Assembly: GCA_965277355.1 (NCBI GenBank)
Contig: CBDICN010000002.1
Coordinates: 496,001 to 560,000 of the forward strand
Origin: RH-AL1 sp965277355
GTDB lineage: Bacteria > Pseudomonadota > Alphaproteobacteria > Rhizobiales > Beijerinckiaceae
Direction of reading: 5' to 3'
Length of the DNA: 64,000 bases
The number at the start of each line of letters is the position of its first letter. The first letter of the stretch is position 1. The notes beneath the pieces were generated by a model, which did not search any database, was not told the DNA's origin, and was given only the letters and a program-made list of their open reading frames with translations. Position numbers and translations under genes: made by a program. Below are positions 8,818 through 18,528 of the stretch, one piece after another.

Positions 8818-9657
8818 GTGCATGATGGGCGAGATGCCCCTGTGCCCTTGATGCTGCCCTCCCGATTCTGGACGGACCTCACCACCACGGATCTGGCGGC
8901 GGTCGACATGGCCGTTGCCATGGCCGTGCTTCCGCTCGCCGCCGTGGAGCAGCACGGGCCGCACCTGCCGCTCGGCACAGACGCCTTCATCATGGAAGGC
9001 TATCTCGCCCGCGTGCTGGCCAAGATGGCGGCCGACCTGCCCGTCGTGATCCTGCCGACGCAGACGATCGGCTGCTCCGTCGAGCACACCGACTTCGCCG
9101 GCACGCTGAGCCTTTCCGCGAGCGCCGCCCTCGCGGCCTGGTCCGAGCTGATCGCCTGCGTGGCGCGCACTGGCTGCCGCAAGCTCGTCGTCGTCAACTC
9201 GCACGGCGGCAACGCGGCGGCGATCGACATCCTCGCCCACGAGTGCCGCGCACGGCACGCGATGCTCGTCGCGATGACTTCCTGGCCGCGCTTCGGCTAC
9301 CCGGCCGGCCTTTTTCCCGACGATGAGATCGAGCACGGCATCCACGGGGGCGCGGTCGAGACATCCCTGATGCTCGCCTTCCGGCCGGATCTCGTGCGGA
9401 TGGCTGCCGCCCGCTCCTTCACGCCGAGGAGCGTCGCGATGCAGAAGGAGTTCGCCTGGCTCAGCGTTGGACGCCCCTGCGGCTTCGGCTGGATGGCGCA
9501 AGATCTTTGTCCGGACGGCGCGGCGGGCGATGCCGTCGCGGCGACCGCGGAGAAAGGCGAGGCCTGTGCCGAACATGGCGCTTCGGCCTTCCTGGCACTG
9601 TTGCGTGACGTGCGGGCGTTCGACCTGCAGCGCCTCGCCGCGCGACAGCCGACCTGA
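8818..9657 (+). CDS. Creatininase-family amidohydrolase
   Basis: 279 residues from GTG 8818 (or 268 from ATG 8851). The metal-binding and active-site motifs of the creatininase family are present: EQHGPHLPLGTD, NSHGGN and GGAVETS. Members hydrolyse cyclic amides or cleave small peptides or formamides (creatinine amidohydrolase, FAPy deformylase, mycofactocin protease), in the cytoplasm with Zn or Mn. The substrate cannot be assigned; there are no creatine or mycofactocin genes nearby. It follows the exported repeat protein by 26 nt and may share its transcript. Confidence 0.9.
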   Translation: MHDGRDAPVPLMLPSRFWTDLTTTDLAAVDMAVAMAVLPLAAVEQHGPHLPLGTDAFIMEGYLARVLAKMAADLPVVILPTQTIGCSVEHTDFAGTLSLSASAALAAWSELIACVARTGCRKLVVVNSHGGNAAAIDILAHECRARHAMLVAMTSWPRFGYPAGLFPDDEIEHGIHGGAVETSLMLAFRPDLVRMAAARSFTPRSVAMQKEFAWLSVGRPCGFGWMAQDLCPDGAAGDAVAATAEKGEACAEHGASAFLALLRDVRAFDLQRLAARQPT

Positions 9658-9684
9658 TCGGCGTCCTCGAACGGATAGGTGCGC

Positions 9685-11316
9685 TCAGGCTTTCGGCGCT
9701 TCCCAAGGATACATCCAGGTTTCCGTCAGCGCCAAGCCATCGGCCTTGAGGTAGACGCGCATGTCCGCGGTCTGACCCGGCTCCAGTTGGATGTCGAACG
9801 TGGCCCGAAAGCCTGAGATCGCGGGGTTGTACTGCGTGTAGGAGCGCAAGATCTTGCCGGTGCTCGAGGCGCAGACCACCTCGACATCGCCGGGCGCGTC
9901 CTTGTAATAGGCCAGATCGCCGCCGTTGAAGTCGATCATGAAGCGGCGGGTTGTCGGCGCGTTCGGCTCGCTCGAGCCGAGCGCACGGGCGGCGGTCTGT
10001 AAGGTGTTCAGCGTCCTGCCGTTGGCGGACAGGTAGCCGAGGTCCAGGGCCGCGGTGATGCTGTAGGCGAGGCTCAGGGGCTTGCCGACCACGACAGGAT
10101 CCGCCGAGACCCAGGACGCGACGATATTGTCGTTCGTCTCGTCGGTGGTCGGCATCTCGAAAAGCTCGACATGGCCTTCGCCGAGTTTGCTCTTCGGTTC
10201 GACCCAGTAGCTCGGACGAAGCTGATAGGCGAGATCGATGTCCTCGTAATGGCTGAACTCGCGGTCGCGCTGGACCAGGCCGAAGCCTTTCGGATCGCGA
10301 TCGAAGAACGACGAGGTTTTGGCGGTCGTCGGGTTCTGCAACGGCCGCCAGATCTGCTCGCCGGACCCCGTGCGGATCATCAGGCCGTCGGAATCGTGAA
10401 GCTCGAAGCGGAAGTCGTCGTGGAAACGCGGTCCGTTCTCGCCGACGAAATACATCGAGGTGAGCGGCGCGTATCCGATCTTCACGTCGGAGCGCCGCGG
10501 GATGAGCGTCAGCTCGACATCGACGACGCTGTTTTCTTTAGGATAGCAGTCGAACCGGTAGGCGCCGGTTGCGGCCGAGCTGTCGAGCAGCGCGTAGATC
10601 GTCAGCTTGTCGATGTCGGGCTTTGGCGTATCGATCCAGAATTCGCGGTAGAACGGGAATTCCTCGTCGTTGGTGCCCCCGGCGACGGCGAGCCCGCGGG
10701 CCGAGAGGCCGTACTGCTGGCCGCGACCGAGAAAGCGGAAGTAGCTCGAGCCAACGAAGCTGATGAATTCGTCGTAGCGCTTGGGATTGTTGAGCGGGTT
10801 CAGGATCTTGAAGCCGGCGAAGCCGAGATTGACCGGCAGCGGCTTGGCGAACTTGGTGGTGCCGAACGTGAACTCGCTCGCCTGATAGGGGATCGGGGTC
10901 GGGATCCCGTCGCGGATCGTGTTGATGACCACCGCGCGCTTGTAGAGGTGGCCAAGGTGGAAGAGATCGAGCCGGAACTGGCTGCCGTTGCCGCCGAGCA
11001 GCGTCTTGTTTTCGCGAAAGGCGATCTGCCGCCAGGCATCGAAGTCCAGCTTGCTCAGTTCGGGGGGGAGCGGCGGCACCTGGCGTTCATAGGGCGCGGA
11101 GGCGAGTCCCGTCGCTCGTTTGACCACCTCGCCGAAGTCGAACCGGTTGCTTTTCGGCGGCCGGGCCGTTTGCGCCTCGACCCGCGTGGCGATCGCGGTT
11201 GCGCCGGCTGCGAGGGACCCTTGAACGATCGTGCGTCGGTCGAAAATCGGTCTACCCTCTGTCGAATGGACGATGTGAGCGCGCAGAGCCCTAGCCCTTG
11301 GCCACGCGATCGGCAA
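9685..11316 (-). CDS. Periplasmic glucan biosynthesis protein (OpgG/OpgD family)
   Basis: 543 residues covering the whole MdoG/OpgG fold, from FDFGEVVKRATGLASAPYE to the C-terminal Ig-like domain ending near TETWMYPWE. The N-terminus carries a twin-arginine-like signal (DRRTIVQGSLAAGATA, about 26-41), as in OpgD, which is Tat exported. Family members shape the backbone or branching of osmoregulated periplasmic glucans. No OpgH synthase is in the window. The start (11316) leaves a rather long n-region ahead of the Tat motif; no in-frame ATG, GTG or TTG lies closer. Confidence 0.9.
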   Translation of the reverse strand: MPIAWPRARALRAHIVHSTEGRPIFDRRTIVQGSLAAGATAIATRVEAQTARPPKSNRFDFGEVVKRATGLASAPYERQVPPLPPELSKLDFDAWRQIAFRENKTLLGGNGSQFRLDLFHLGHLYKRAVVINTIRDGIPTPIPYQASEFTFGTTKFAKPLPVNLGFAGFKILNPLNNPKRYDEFISFVGSSYFRFLGRGQQYGLSARGLAVAGGTNDEEFPFYREFWIDTPKPDIDKLTIYALLDSSAATGAYRFDCYPKENSVVDVELTLIPRRSDVKIGYAPLTSMYFVGENGPRFHDDFRFELHDSDGLMIRTGSGEQIWRPLQNPTTAKTSSFFDRDPKGFGLVQRDREFSHYEDIDLAYQLRPSYWVEPKSKLGEGHVELFEMPTTDETNDNIVASWVSADPVVVGKPLSLAYSITAALDLGYLSANGRTLNTLQTAARALGSSEPNAPTTRRFMIDFNGGDLAYYKDAPGDVEVVCASSTGKILRSYTQYNPAISGFRATFDIQLEPGQTADMRVYLKADGLALTETWMYPWEAPKA

Positions 11317-11512
11317 GCTCGGCCTTGATCACGCCTTCGTCGCCGGCAAGCGATGCCGCATTTGAGCCAAGTTCAAGGGGCTTTGTCTCAACGAGTCTCA
11401 GCGTTGCGCCGGCGCCGGCGCTTGGTCAGCTCCCGTCAAGCTTGATGCGCGACGTGGTCGGGCGCTTACGCTACGAAAACGCGCTGCGACGCGCCGAGAG
11501 CCGGAAGGTCAC

Positions 11513-13489
11513 GTGTGGACTGAGACGCTGAGTTTAAGCCCATACGCAAGCCGCCACGCGTTCAGCATCGACCTCGGCGTCGAGCCGGCTCTCGAGGCGG
11601 ACGGCGAGCGCCACACCTTCTTCGATCGTCGCCGGGTCTCGTTGCGCTGGTTCTTCGGGACGGTGCTGACCGGCCTGATGGGCGCCGCGCTGATCGGCTC
11701 CACCATCTACGCCGCGCTCGATCACGAGGCCAACTTCGCCTCCGCGCCGATGCCGGCCGTTCCGCGCAAGAAAGATTTCGTCGAGGCGGGCCTCAACCCG
11801 CGCAAGGGCGACCGTCTGGTCAAGCCGGTCGACCTTGTCGCCGCCAAGCAGACGTTTCGCGTCCCGGTTCCCACCAAGATCGGCGACAAGGAGGTAATGC
11901 GGTCCCACAGCTTCGCCAAGGTCGAGACGACGCTGCTGACCGCCACGGCCGGCTTCAACGACGAGGTGCCGGCCTTCAACCCGCTCAAGGTTCTGGCCGA
12001 CGCCCGCGCCCAGGTCGAGGCGCCTCCCGAGCCGCAACAGGACGACGCGGAATTCTCCTGGGCGACGCGCGACTTCTCTGCTCAGAACCTTACGTCCTTG
12101 GTGTCGCTGTCCATGGACGAGGTCCAGGCGCAGGTGACCGAGCACCTCAAGACATCGATCAGCGCGGGGAACCGGCCGTTCACCCTGCCCTCGCAACTGA
12201 TGCTGATGCGCACCAGCAAGGCCAATGCGCTCGGCGCTCTCGCCTACGCCAATGCCAACGACGGTTTCGGCCGCAGCGCGCTCTCGTCGCTCGAAGTGCG
12301 CCTGGTGCCGGAGAACGAGACCTTCGTACCGCGAGCGCCGGTCCCGCCGGGCGGCGTCAAACCCGACGAAAAGCTTGTCGTGATGCACCGTGGCGAATCG
12401 CTGGAAAATCTGCTGCTCAATGCCGGCGTCCCCCGCGTCACGATCCCGATCGTGGTGGCCAAGCTCGGCAACGGCGATCAACCGGTCCCGGACGGGCAAC
12501 GCATCAAGCTGCTGTTCGCCGAGCCGAACGGCCCGGGCCAGGTCCTCGCGCGGATCTCGGTGTACGCCGACGAGACGCTCGAGAGTAGCGTCGCGCTGAA
12601 GGACGACGGCACCTATGTAAAGCTGAGCGGTCAGGCGACTGCGCGCCCCGCGCAGCGTACCGACAGCGACGACGACGATCCCAATGGGATGCGGCTCTAC
12701 AACTCGCTCTACGAAACCGCCCTCAAACAGGACATCCCGAAGCCGATCATCGACGATCTCGTACGGGTGTTCGCCAACGACGTCGATTTCCAGGGCGGCG
12801 TCGCAGGCGGCGACAGCTTCACCGCCTTCTACGATCGAGGCGACGAAGGCGACAGCTCGGACGCGCTGCTCTACGCCTCCATCACCACCCGCGGCGAGAC
12901 CTATAAATACTACCGCTTCCAGACGCCGGACGACGGCGCCGTCGACTACTACGACCCCAACGGGCGCTCGACGCGTAAATTCCTCGTCCGCGCGCCGATG
13001 CTCAACTTCAAGATCACGTCAGGCTTCGGCTTCCGCTTCCACCCGATCCTCGGCTACGGTCGGCCGCACACCGGCGTCGATTTCGCCGCGCCGATCGGCT
13101 CGCCGATCTTCGCTGCCGGCAACGGGACCGTCATCCAGGCCGGCTGGAGTTCGGGCTACGGACGCCGCATCGAGCTCCAGCACGCCAACGGCTATGTGAC
13201 GACCTACAACCACCTTTCCGGCTTCGCCCGCGGCATCACCGAGGGGGCGCGCGTGCGCCAGGGCCAGCCGATCGGCTTCCTCGGGCAGACCGGCCTCGCG
13301 ACCGGCCCGCACCTGCATTACGAGGTGCTCGTCAACGGCCACTTCGTCGATCCGATGAAGGTGAAGCTCGCCCGCACCCGCGAGTTCGACGGCAAGATGC
13401 TCGCCGTCTTCATGAAGGAACGCGAGCGCATCGACGATCTTCTCAACAAGGCGCCGAACGCTCAGGCGCAGCTCACGGCCCAGAAGTAG
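11513..13489 (+). CDS. Membrane-anchored M23 family peptidoglycan endopeptidase
   Basis: 658 residues from GTG 11513, which has GGAAGG five bases upstream. One N-terminal membrane span (about 45-68) is followed by a long periplasmic region and a C-terminal LytM/M23 domain with the zinc ligands GRPHTGVDF (near residue 520) and GPHLHYEV (598-605). These enzymes cut peptidoglycan crossbridges or activate amidases during growth and division. The intact HxxxD and HxH motifs suggest an active enzyme. yciB follows in the same direction after 81 nt. Confidence 0.9.
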   Translation: MWTETLSLSPYASRHAFSIDLGVEPALEADGERHTFFDRRRVSLRWFFGTVLTGLMGAALIGSTIYAALDHEANFASAPMPAVPRKKDFVEAGLNPRKGDRLVKPVDLVAAKQTFRVPVPTKIGDKEVMRSHSFAKVETTLLTATAGFNDEVPAFNPLKVLADARAQVEAPPEPQQDDAEFSWATRDFSAQNLTSLVSLSMDEVQAQVTEHLKTSISAGNRPFTLPSQLMLMRTSKANALGALAYANANDGFGRSALSSLEVRLVPENETFVPRAPVPPGGVKPDEKLVVMHRGESLENLLLNAGVPRVTIPIVVAKLGNGDQPVPDGQRIKLLFAEPNGPGQVLARISVYADETLESSVALKDDGTYVKLSGQATARPAQRTDSDDDDPNGMRLYNSLYETALKQDIPKPIIDDLVRVFANDVDFQGGVAGGDSFTAFYDRGDEGDSSDALLYASITTRGETYKYYRFQTPDDGAVDYYDPNGRSTRKFLVRAPMLNFKITSGFGFRFHPILGYGRPHTGVDFAAPIGSPIFAAGNGTVIQAGWSSGYGRRIELQHANGYVTTYNHLSGFARGITEGARVRQGQPIGFLGQTGLATGPHLHYEVLVNGHFVDPMKVKLARTREFDGKMLAVFMKERERIDDLLNKAPNAQAQLTAQK

Positions 13490-13570
13490 CGGCGCGCCGG
13501 ATGCTACGGAGGGTAAGACGCCGCTGATCGGCAGCCTTTCAAACGCCCCAAGCATCTGCGACTGAGGCGC

Positions 13571-14245
13571 ATGGACAAGATCCCCCAGCCCGGCACCGTG
13601 CCACGCCGCACGCTCCCTCCCGCCCAGAAGTACGGCCTCGAACTCGGCCCGCTGGTGCTCTTCCTCGTCGCCAACTTCCGGCCGAAGCTGTTCGAGCCGC
13701 TGCTGCGCCTGTTCCTTCCGGCTCGGCTGCTCGAAGGCCCCAACGCCAACCTCATCACCGCCACCAGCATTCTGATGATCGCCGTCGTTGTGGCGCTGGT
13801 GATCTCCTTCATCAAGATCCGGCGCTTGCCGCTGATGCCGCTGGTGACGGCGATCATGGTGCTCGTGTTCGGCGCCTTGACGCTCTACTTCAACGACAAA
13901 AGCTTCATCCAGCTCAAAGTGACGATCCTCTACGTGCTCTTCGGCCTGGCGCTGCTCGGCGGCCTCGCCTTCGGCCGCCCGCTGCTGCCGATCCTGCTCG
14001 AGAGCGCGATGGCGCTCACCGAGCGCGGCTGGCGCGTCCTCACCTTGCGCTGGGGACTGTTCTTCCTGGTCCTGGCCGGCCTCAACGAGGTGATGCGGCA
14101 CGTGCTCAGCTGGGACAACTGGGTGTGGTTCAAGTTTCCCGGCACGATGATCGTGATCTTCCTGTTCACGTTCAGCCAGGTACCCTTCATCATGCGCCAC
14201 GAACTGAAGGGTGACGCGGCGGAGCGCGCGCCGGAGCACGTGTGA
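13571..14245 (+). CDS. yciB: Septation protein A / YciB family inner-membrane protein
   Basis: 224 residues, about six hydrophobic spans, with family signatures GPLVLFLVANF near the start and WVWFKFPGTM toward the end. YciB/IspZ proteins sit in the inner membrane and interact with elongation and division proteins; loss affects septation and envelope integrity. It lies directly downstream of the M23 endopeptidase, so the pair may act in wall growth. The length is slightly longer than in E. coli (about 180), as is common in alphaproteobacteria. Confidence 0.9.
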   Translation: MDKIPQPGTVPRRTLPPAQKYGLELGPLVLFLVANFRPKLFEPLLRLFLPARLLEGPNANLITATSILMIAVVVALVISFIKIRRLPLMPLVTAIMVLVFGALTLYFNDKSFIQLKVTILYVLFGLALLGGLAFGRPLLPILLESAMALTERGWRVLTLRWGLFFLVLAGLNEVMRHVLSWDNWVWFKFPGTMIVIFLFTFSQVPFIMRHELKGDAAERAPEHV

Positions 14246-14491
14246 CGACGCGTCCCTTCAATCGCTCCGACATCTGTTTTCCGGGGCGGCGAAGCCGAAC
14301 CCAGAAAACCCGAGACTGGGATGGCTTCAAGGCGGAAGCAAACGGTTCTGGCTTCCGGGTTCTCGCCTTCGGCTCATCCGACAGGGACAAGCTCTGAAGG
14401 CGGGGCAATGCGCTTGGGCGTCCGCGCCGACCACTCAGTTCCACCAGAGGAACCGTCGGTCGTCGGCAAGGAGCGTCGCGGCGAGCTCTCT

Positions 14492-14782
14492 TTACCGTAG
14501 CAACTCGTCCAGCTTGCGGCGTCCATCGAGAACGCGGACAATCTCGACGACAGTTTCGCCGGGCCGGTAGAAGATGAGGTAGGGGCCTGACCGCAGATGC
14601 CGAAGCGATGGAGCGAGATCTTCGCGCGCCACGCCGAGTAGCGGAAAGGCACTCAGCTGGCGGATGCGCTCGTCGATGGCATCGAGCACGCGGTCTGCCG
14701 TCGCCAGGTCATGGACCGCGATGGACCGCCAGATCGCGATCAGGTCCTCGTCGGCACGCGCCGAGCGGGAAATGGCATGCAC
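14492..14782 (-). CDS. ParE-type toxin of a type II toxin-antitoxin pair
   Basis: 96 residues from GTG 14782. It shows the RelE/ParE fold pattern: SARADEDLIAIWRSIA at the N-terminus, FPLLGVAREDL, then RSGPYLIFYRPGETVVEIVRVLDGRR. ParE toxins poison DNA gyrase; some homologues act as mRNA interferases instead. The start lies one base after the stop of the upstream antitoxin, so the two are co-translated. Intact length suggests it is functional. Confidence 0.85.
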   Translation of the reverse strand: MHAISRSARADEDLIAIWRSIAVHDLATADRVLDAIDERIRQLSAFPLLGVAREDLAPSLRHLRSGPYLIFYRPGETVVEIVRVLDGRRKLDELLR

Positions 14783-14783
14783 G

Positions 14784-15065
14784 TCAGGCTTTTCGCGCGC
14801 CGGACGTGAGGCGCGCGCGTGCCTCGGCCTTGACCTCGGCCATGGACTCGAAGCGGCTCGGGCCGCTCGCCAGCCCTTCGGCCATCATCGCGCGAAGCTC
14901 GACGAGATCGTAAGGCGTTCCGGTGGCGCCGCGCTCGCGGCGGTCCCGCCATTCCGCTACCGCCGCGTTAACCGCCTCGCCAGGCGAGGCGAACTCGCCC
15001 TTGTCGACGGCGTCGCGGACGCAATCGGCCAACTCCGGCGGTAAGTTGATGGTGATCGGTTCCAA
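14784..15065 (-). CDS. ParD-like antitoxin (ribbon-helix-helix)
   Basis: A 93-residue product from TTG 15065, chosen because GGAGGA lies six bases upstream and the ribbon strand ITINLPPELADCV starts three residues in; the frame is open to 15128. The N-terminal RHH dimer would bind the operator and autoregulate, while the C-terminal tail (ELRAMMAEGLASGPSRFESMAEVKAEARAR in part) would wrap the ParE toxin encoded one base downstream. Located between yciB and ychF. Confidence 0.8.
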   Translation of the reverse strand: MEPITINLPPELADCVRDAVDKGEFASPGEAVNAAVAEWRDRRERGATGTPYDLVELRAMMAEGLASGPSRFESMAEVKAEARARLTSGARKA

Positions 15066-15282
15066 CAGCAGTCCTCCGACGAGGGCAACCCTGACATTGT
15101 TTCTAATTGCGGCCGCTCCCGCTGTCACTGCAAGCGCTCAGGCGGCGCAACAAACGGCGCGGTCCGCCAAACCGCCGCGTCGCGCGGGCGAGATCCGGAG
15201 CATCTCGCGCCGCCGCGGGTGAGGATTGCCGCGCACGCCCCCACGCGCTAACCAGCATGCCAAACCTCGCCACGGGACGATC

Positions 15283-16383
15283 ATGGGCTTCAAATGCGGC
15301 ATCGTCGGCCTGCCGAACGTCGGCAAGTCGACCCTCTTCAACGCGCTGACCCAGACCGCCGCGGCGCAGGCGGCGAACTATCCGTTCTGCACGATCGAGC
15401 CCAACGTCGGCGACGTCGCCGTGCCCGACGAGCGTCTCGGCGCGCTCGCGGCGATCGCGGCCTCGAAGGAGGTCATTCCGACGCGGCTCACCTTCGTCGA
15501 TATCGCCGGGCTGGTGCGTGGCGCCTCCAAGGGCGAGGGCCTCGGCAACCAGTTCCTCGCCACCATCCGCGAGTGCGACGCCATCGCCCATGTCGTGCGC
15601 TGCTTCGAGGACGACGACATCACCCATGTCGAAGGCAAGATCGCGCCCCTCGCCGATATCGAGACGATCGAGACCGAGCTGATGCTGGCCGACCTCGACA
15701 GCCTCGAGAAGCGCGTGCCGGCGCTCGAGAAACGCGCCAAGCCAGGCGGCGACAAGGAGGCCAAAGCGCTGCTCGACCTGATGACATGCTGCCTGGCGCT
15801 GCTGCGCGAGGGCAAACCGGCGCGTCTCGCCGAGGTCAAGCCGGAAGAACGCCGCGCCTTCGTCGGTTTAGGGCTGTTGTCGTCGAAGCCGGTGCTCTAC
15901 GTCTGCAACGTGGAGGAAGCCTCCGCCGACAAGGGCAACGCTTTTTCCGCCGCGGTCGAGGCGCGGGCGGCGAGCGAGGGCGCGGTGGCGGTCGTAGTCT
16001 CCGCGCGCATCGAGAGCGAGATCGCGGTGATGCCGCGGGAGGAGCAGGTCGACTATCTCGAGGCGGTCGGCCTCGCCGAGCCGGGGCTCAACCGGGTGAT
16101 CCGCGCCGGCTATCGCCTGCTGCGTCTCATCACCTACTTCACGGTAGGGCCGAAGGAGACCCGCGCCTGGACGGTCGCGCTGGGCACCAAGGGGCCGGCC
16201 GCCGCCGGCGTCATCCACACCGACTTCGAGAAAGGCTACATCCGCGCCGAGACGGTCGGCTACGACGACTACGTCGCCAACAGGGGCGAGGCCGGCGCCC
16301 GCGATGCCGGCAAGTTCCGCCTCGAAGGCAAGGAGTACGTCGTTGCCGACGGCGACGTGCTCCATTTCCGCTTCGCGACCTGA
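15283..16383 (+). CDS. ychF: Redox-regulated ATPase YchF
   Basis: 366 residues, the usual length. G1 motif GLPNVGKST is near residue 9, the Switch II region FVDIAGLVRGASKGEGLGNQ follows, and a C-terminal TGS domain ends DGDVLHFRF. YchF is an Obg-family P-loop protein that prefers ATP over GTP and binds ribosomes. ATG 15283 gives the conserved MGFKCGIVG start. A MaoC gene follows three bases after the stop, so the two are likely co-transcribed. Confidence 0.96.
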   Translation: MGFKCGIVGLPNVGKSTLFNALTQTAAAQAANYPFCTIEPNVGDVAVPDERLGALAAIAASKEVIPTRLTFVDIAGLVRGASKGEGLGNQFLATIRECDAIAHVVRCFEDDDITHVEGKIAPLADIETIETELMLADLDSLEKRVPALEKRAKPGGDKEAKALLDLMTCCLALLREGKPARLAEVKPEERRAFVGLGLLSSKPVLYVCNVEEASADKGNAFSAAVEARAASEGAVAVVVSARIESEIAVMPREEQVDYLEAVGLAEPGLNRVIRAGYRLLRLITYFTVGPKETRAWTVALGTKGPAAAGVIHTDFEKGYIRAETVGYDDYVANRGEAGARDAGKFRLEGKEYVVADGDVLHFRFAT

Positions 16384-16386
16384 GCC

Positions 16387-17403
16387 TTGGCCGACCTGCA
16401 CTACGAGGATCTCGAGCCGGGCACGATCGTGCGCTCCGGACCGGCCGTGGTGACGCGCGAGGCGATCATCGCCTTCGCGACGCAGTACGATCCGCAACCC
16501 TTTCACCTCGACGAGGCGGCAGGCGCCGCCTCGCTGCTGGGCGGCCTCGCGGCGTCCGGCTGGCACACGCTCGGCCTCTCGATGCGGCTGTTCTATGACG
16601 CCTTCGTCAAGGATGCCGCCTCGATGGGCTCGCCCGGCTTCGACGAGGTGCGCTGGCTGAGGCCGGTGCGCCCGAACGACGTGCTGAGCCTCGTCGTCAC
16701 CATCGGCCAGAAGCGGCTCTCGGCCTCGCGTCCGGATCGCGGCTTCGTCGAGATCAAGATCGAGACGAAGACCGCGACCGGCGGAACCGTGATGACGCAG
16801 CGCGGTCCGGTCATCGTGCAGAAGCGCGGCGCGACGCAGGTGGGCAATCCCGAGCACGGTGGCAACCCGGCCCACGTATTCGTGTCGCCTCCCGGCCCGA
16901 TCGCCGAGCCGGAGCCCGATGCCAACCTCACCCGCTTCTTCGAGGACGTCGAGATCGGCCGCGAAACGGTGCTCGGCTCGCAGACCTTCACGCCGGAGAT
17001 CATCGTCGGCTACGCCAAACTCTACGACCCGCAATACTTTCACCTCGACGCCGAGGCCGCCAAGCGCAGCCATTTCGGCGGGCTGATCGCGTCGGGCTGG
17101 CAGACCGCGGCGTTCTGGATGAAGCATTACGTCGAGGCGCGGCGCCGCTCCGGCGAGATGCAGGCGCAAGCAGGACTGCCGGTCGCGACCGGCGGCCCCT
17201 CGCCGGGCTTCGCCAACATGAAGTGGCTGCGACCGGTTCACGCCGGGCAGACGGTCGCCTACGCCTTGACGGTGACCGGCAAGCGCAAGGCGCCGCTGCC
17301 GGGGTGGAGCATGGTCCTGACCGAGAACACCGGCCGGACGGCGGATGGCACCTTGGTCTTCCGCTTCGATGGCCGGATGTTGTGGCCGACGACGCCGGGG
17401 TAG
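16387..17403 (+). CDS. Double-domain MaoC family dehydratase
   Basis: 338 residues from TTG 16387, three bases after the ychF stop. Two MaoC hot-dog domains are in tandem: the first has YDPQPFHLDEAA near residue 36, the second YDPQYFHLDAEAA near 215. Both keep the Asp/His pair of R-specific enoyl-CoA hydratases. It would hydrate an enoyl-CoA in the cytoplasm. It does not look like mesaconyl-CoA hydratase as I remember that sequence, so a link to the ethylmalonyl-CoA pathway is not supported. Substrate unknown. Confidence 0.85.
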   Translation: MADLHYEDLEPGTIVRSGPAVVTREAIIAFATQYDPQPFHLDEAAGAASLLGGLAASGWHTLGLSMRLFYDAFVKDAASMGSPGFDEVRWLRPVRPNDVLSLVVTIGQKRLSASRPDRGFVEIKIETKTATGGTVMTQRGPVIVQKRGATQVGNPEHGGNPAHVFVSPPGPIAEPEPDANLTRFFEDVEIGRETVLGSQTFTPEIIVGYAKLYDPQYFHLDAEAAKRSHFGGLIASGWQTAAFWMKHYVEARRRSGEMQAQAGLPVATGGPSPGFANMKWLRPVHAGQTVAYALTVTGKRKAPLPGWSMVLTENTGRTADGTLVFRFDGRMLWPTTPG

Positions 17404-17415
17404 CAGAGACGCGCG

Positions 17416-17754
17416 ATGGACGCCGAGTTCGACGCGATCGAGGAGGAGATCGAGCAGCTGCGCGAGCGCATCGCCGGCTGCCGCCGCGCGATCGCGCTCT
17501 CGCGCGGCGCCATCGCGATCGCCGCCGTCGCGCTCGGCCTCGTGATCCTGGTGGCCCCGGCCTACCGCACGCCGGCCCTGGTGCTGAGCGCGATCGCGGC
17601 GATGATCGGCGGCACGGTCTGGTCGGGGGCGAGCGCTGCCTCGCGCGCGCAGGCGGAGGCCCTGCTCGCCGCGGCCGACGCGCGCCGCGGCGCGCTGCTC
17701 GACGCAGTCGTGGCGCGCAACGGCTGGCAAGAGGCCTCGACCGCCCTGCACTGA
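17416..17754 (+). CDS. Small two-span membrane protein with coiled-coil start
   Basis: 112 residues: a short acidic coiled coil (EFDAIEEEIEQLRERIAGC), two hydrophobic spans (about 30-50 and 55-75), then an Ala/Arg-rich helix. It begins 12 nt after the MaoC stop and probably belongs to the ychF-maoC transcript. No family recognised; function unknown. Confidence 0.6.
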   Translation: MDAEFDAIEEEIEQLRERIAGCRRAIALSRGAIAIAAVALGLVILVAPAYRTPALVLSAIAAMIGGTVWSGASAASRAQAEALLAAADARRGALLDAVVARNGWQEASTALH

Positions 17755-17943
17755 GAGACCGTATGAGACTGATCAGGCGCCACGCCGTCGTCCTGTGCGC
17801 GAAAACTTCGCATCGCACTCGATCCGCGACCGGTGGTGTAACCACGAAGCGTGCCGGCGTTTGGCGGAGCGACGGCGCGGCCTTATAGTCGGCCTTGCCG
17901 CATGAGCCTCGACCGGAGCAGGCTGCGGCAGGAGGGTTCTACG

Positions 17944-18372
17944 ATGAAGCTTGTGCGCGCGGGTCTGGGTCCGGCGTGTCTGGGTCCGGCGTGTCTTGGC
18001 CCGTTGTGCTTCGCCCTGGCTGCCTTCGCGGCGGCGCCGGGCCACGCCGACGAGCCGCTTGCCGGGCGACCGCTGCAGACGCTCTCGCGCGCCCAGCCGT
18101 TCTGCACCGACAAGGCGCAGCTGCGCGCCAAGGTGCTCGCCACCGTCTCTCACGCGACCTACCCGCCGGGTTATTTCGCGAGCTGCGTCACCGTCCCCGA
18201 CGACGTCCGCGTCGAGGTGATCGAGGACTTGGCGCCGACCTCGCGCTACATGCACATCGTCAAGGCCCGCGCCTACCTGTTGTTCGGCCCGCTCGAGGCC
18301 TACACCTACAGCGTCGGCCTCTACGAGCCGCTGCGCGGCTACCAGGTCCCGCCTCCGGTGGCGTACCGGTAA
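17944..18372 (+). CDS. Exported hypothetical protein
   Basis: 142 residues from ATG 17944 with GGAGG a few bases upstream. The signal peptide has an unusual repeated core (GPACLGPACLGPLC) and is likely cut near GHADEP. The mature part has two cysteines (QPFCTDKAQ and ASCVTVPDD), which could form a disulfide, and a Tyr-rich end. Function not recognised. Flanked by another small exported gene downstream. Confidence 0.65.
   Translation: MKLVRAGLGPACLGPACLGPLCFALAAFAAAPGHADEPLAGRPLQTLSRAQPFCTDKAQLRAKVLATVSHATYPPGYFASCVTVPDDVRVEVIEDLAPTSRYMHIVKARAYLLFGPLEAYTYSVGLYEPLRGYQVPPPVAYR
17965..18009 (+). repeat. 15-nt tandem repeat in a signal peptide
   Basis: Two exact copies of ctgggtccggcgtgt (17965-17994) and a third degraded copy (17995-18009) lengthen the hydrophobic core of the signal peptide by five residues per unit. 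Confidence 0.88.
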
Positions 18373-18528
18373 GCGTTTGCGTCGACGCTGCACAGCGACA
18401 CCGCGTGTACGCGCGGCCGGGCTCAAGACGCCGCATTCGGCCGGCAGCCGTAGGATGCGCGCGGCTTGCGCGTTGTCCCAATGGGTCGCGTCGACGCGGA
18501 TCCCGATCGAGCCGGAAGGAAACGAGAC

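Noticed and set aside
16387..17403. Mesaconyl-CoA hydratase of the ethylmalonyl-CoA pathway
   Set aside because: The two MaoC domains look like the general R-hydratase type, and the N-terminus does not resemble the hydratase I recall; no pathway genes are adjacent.
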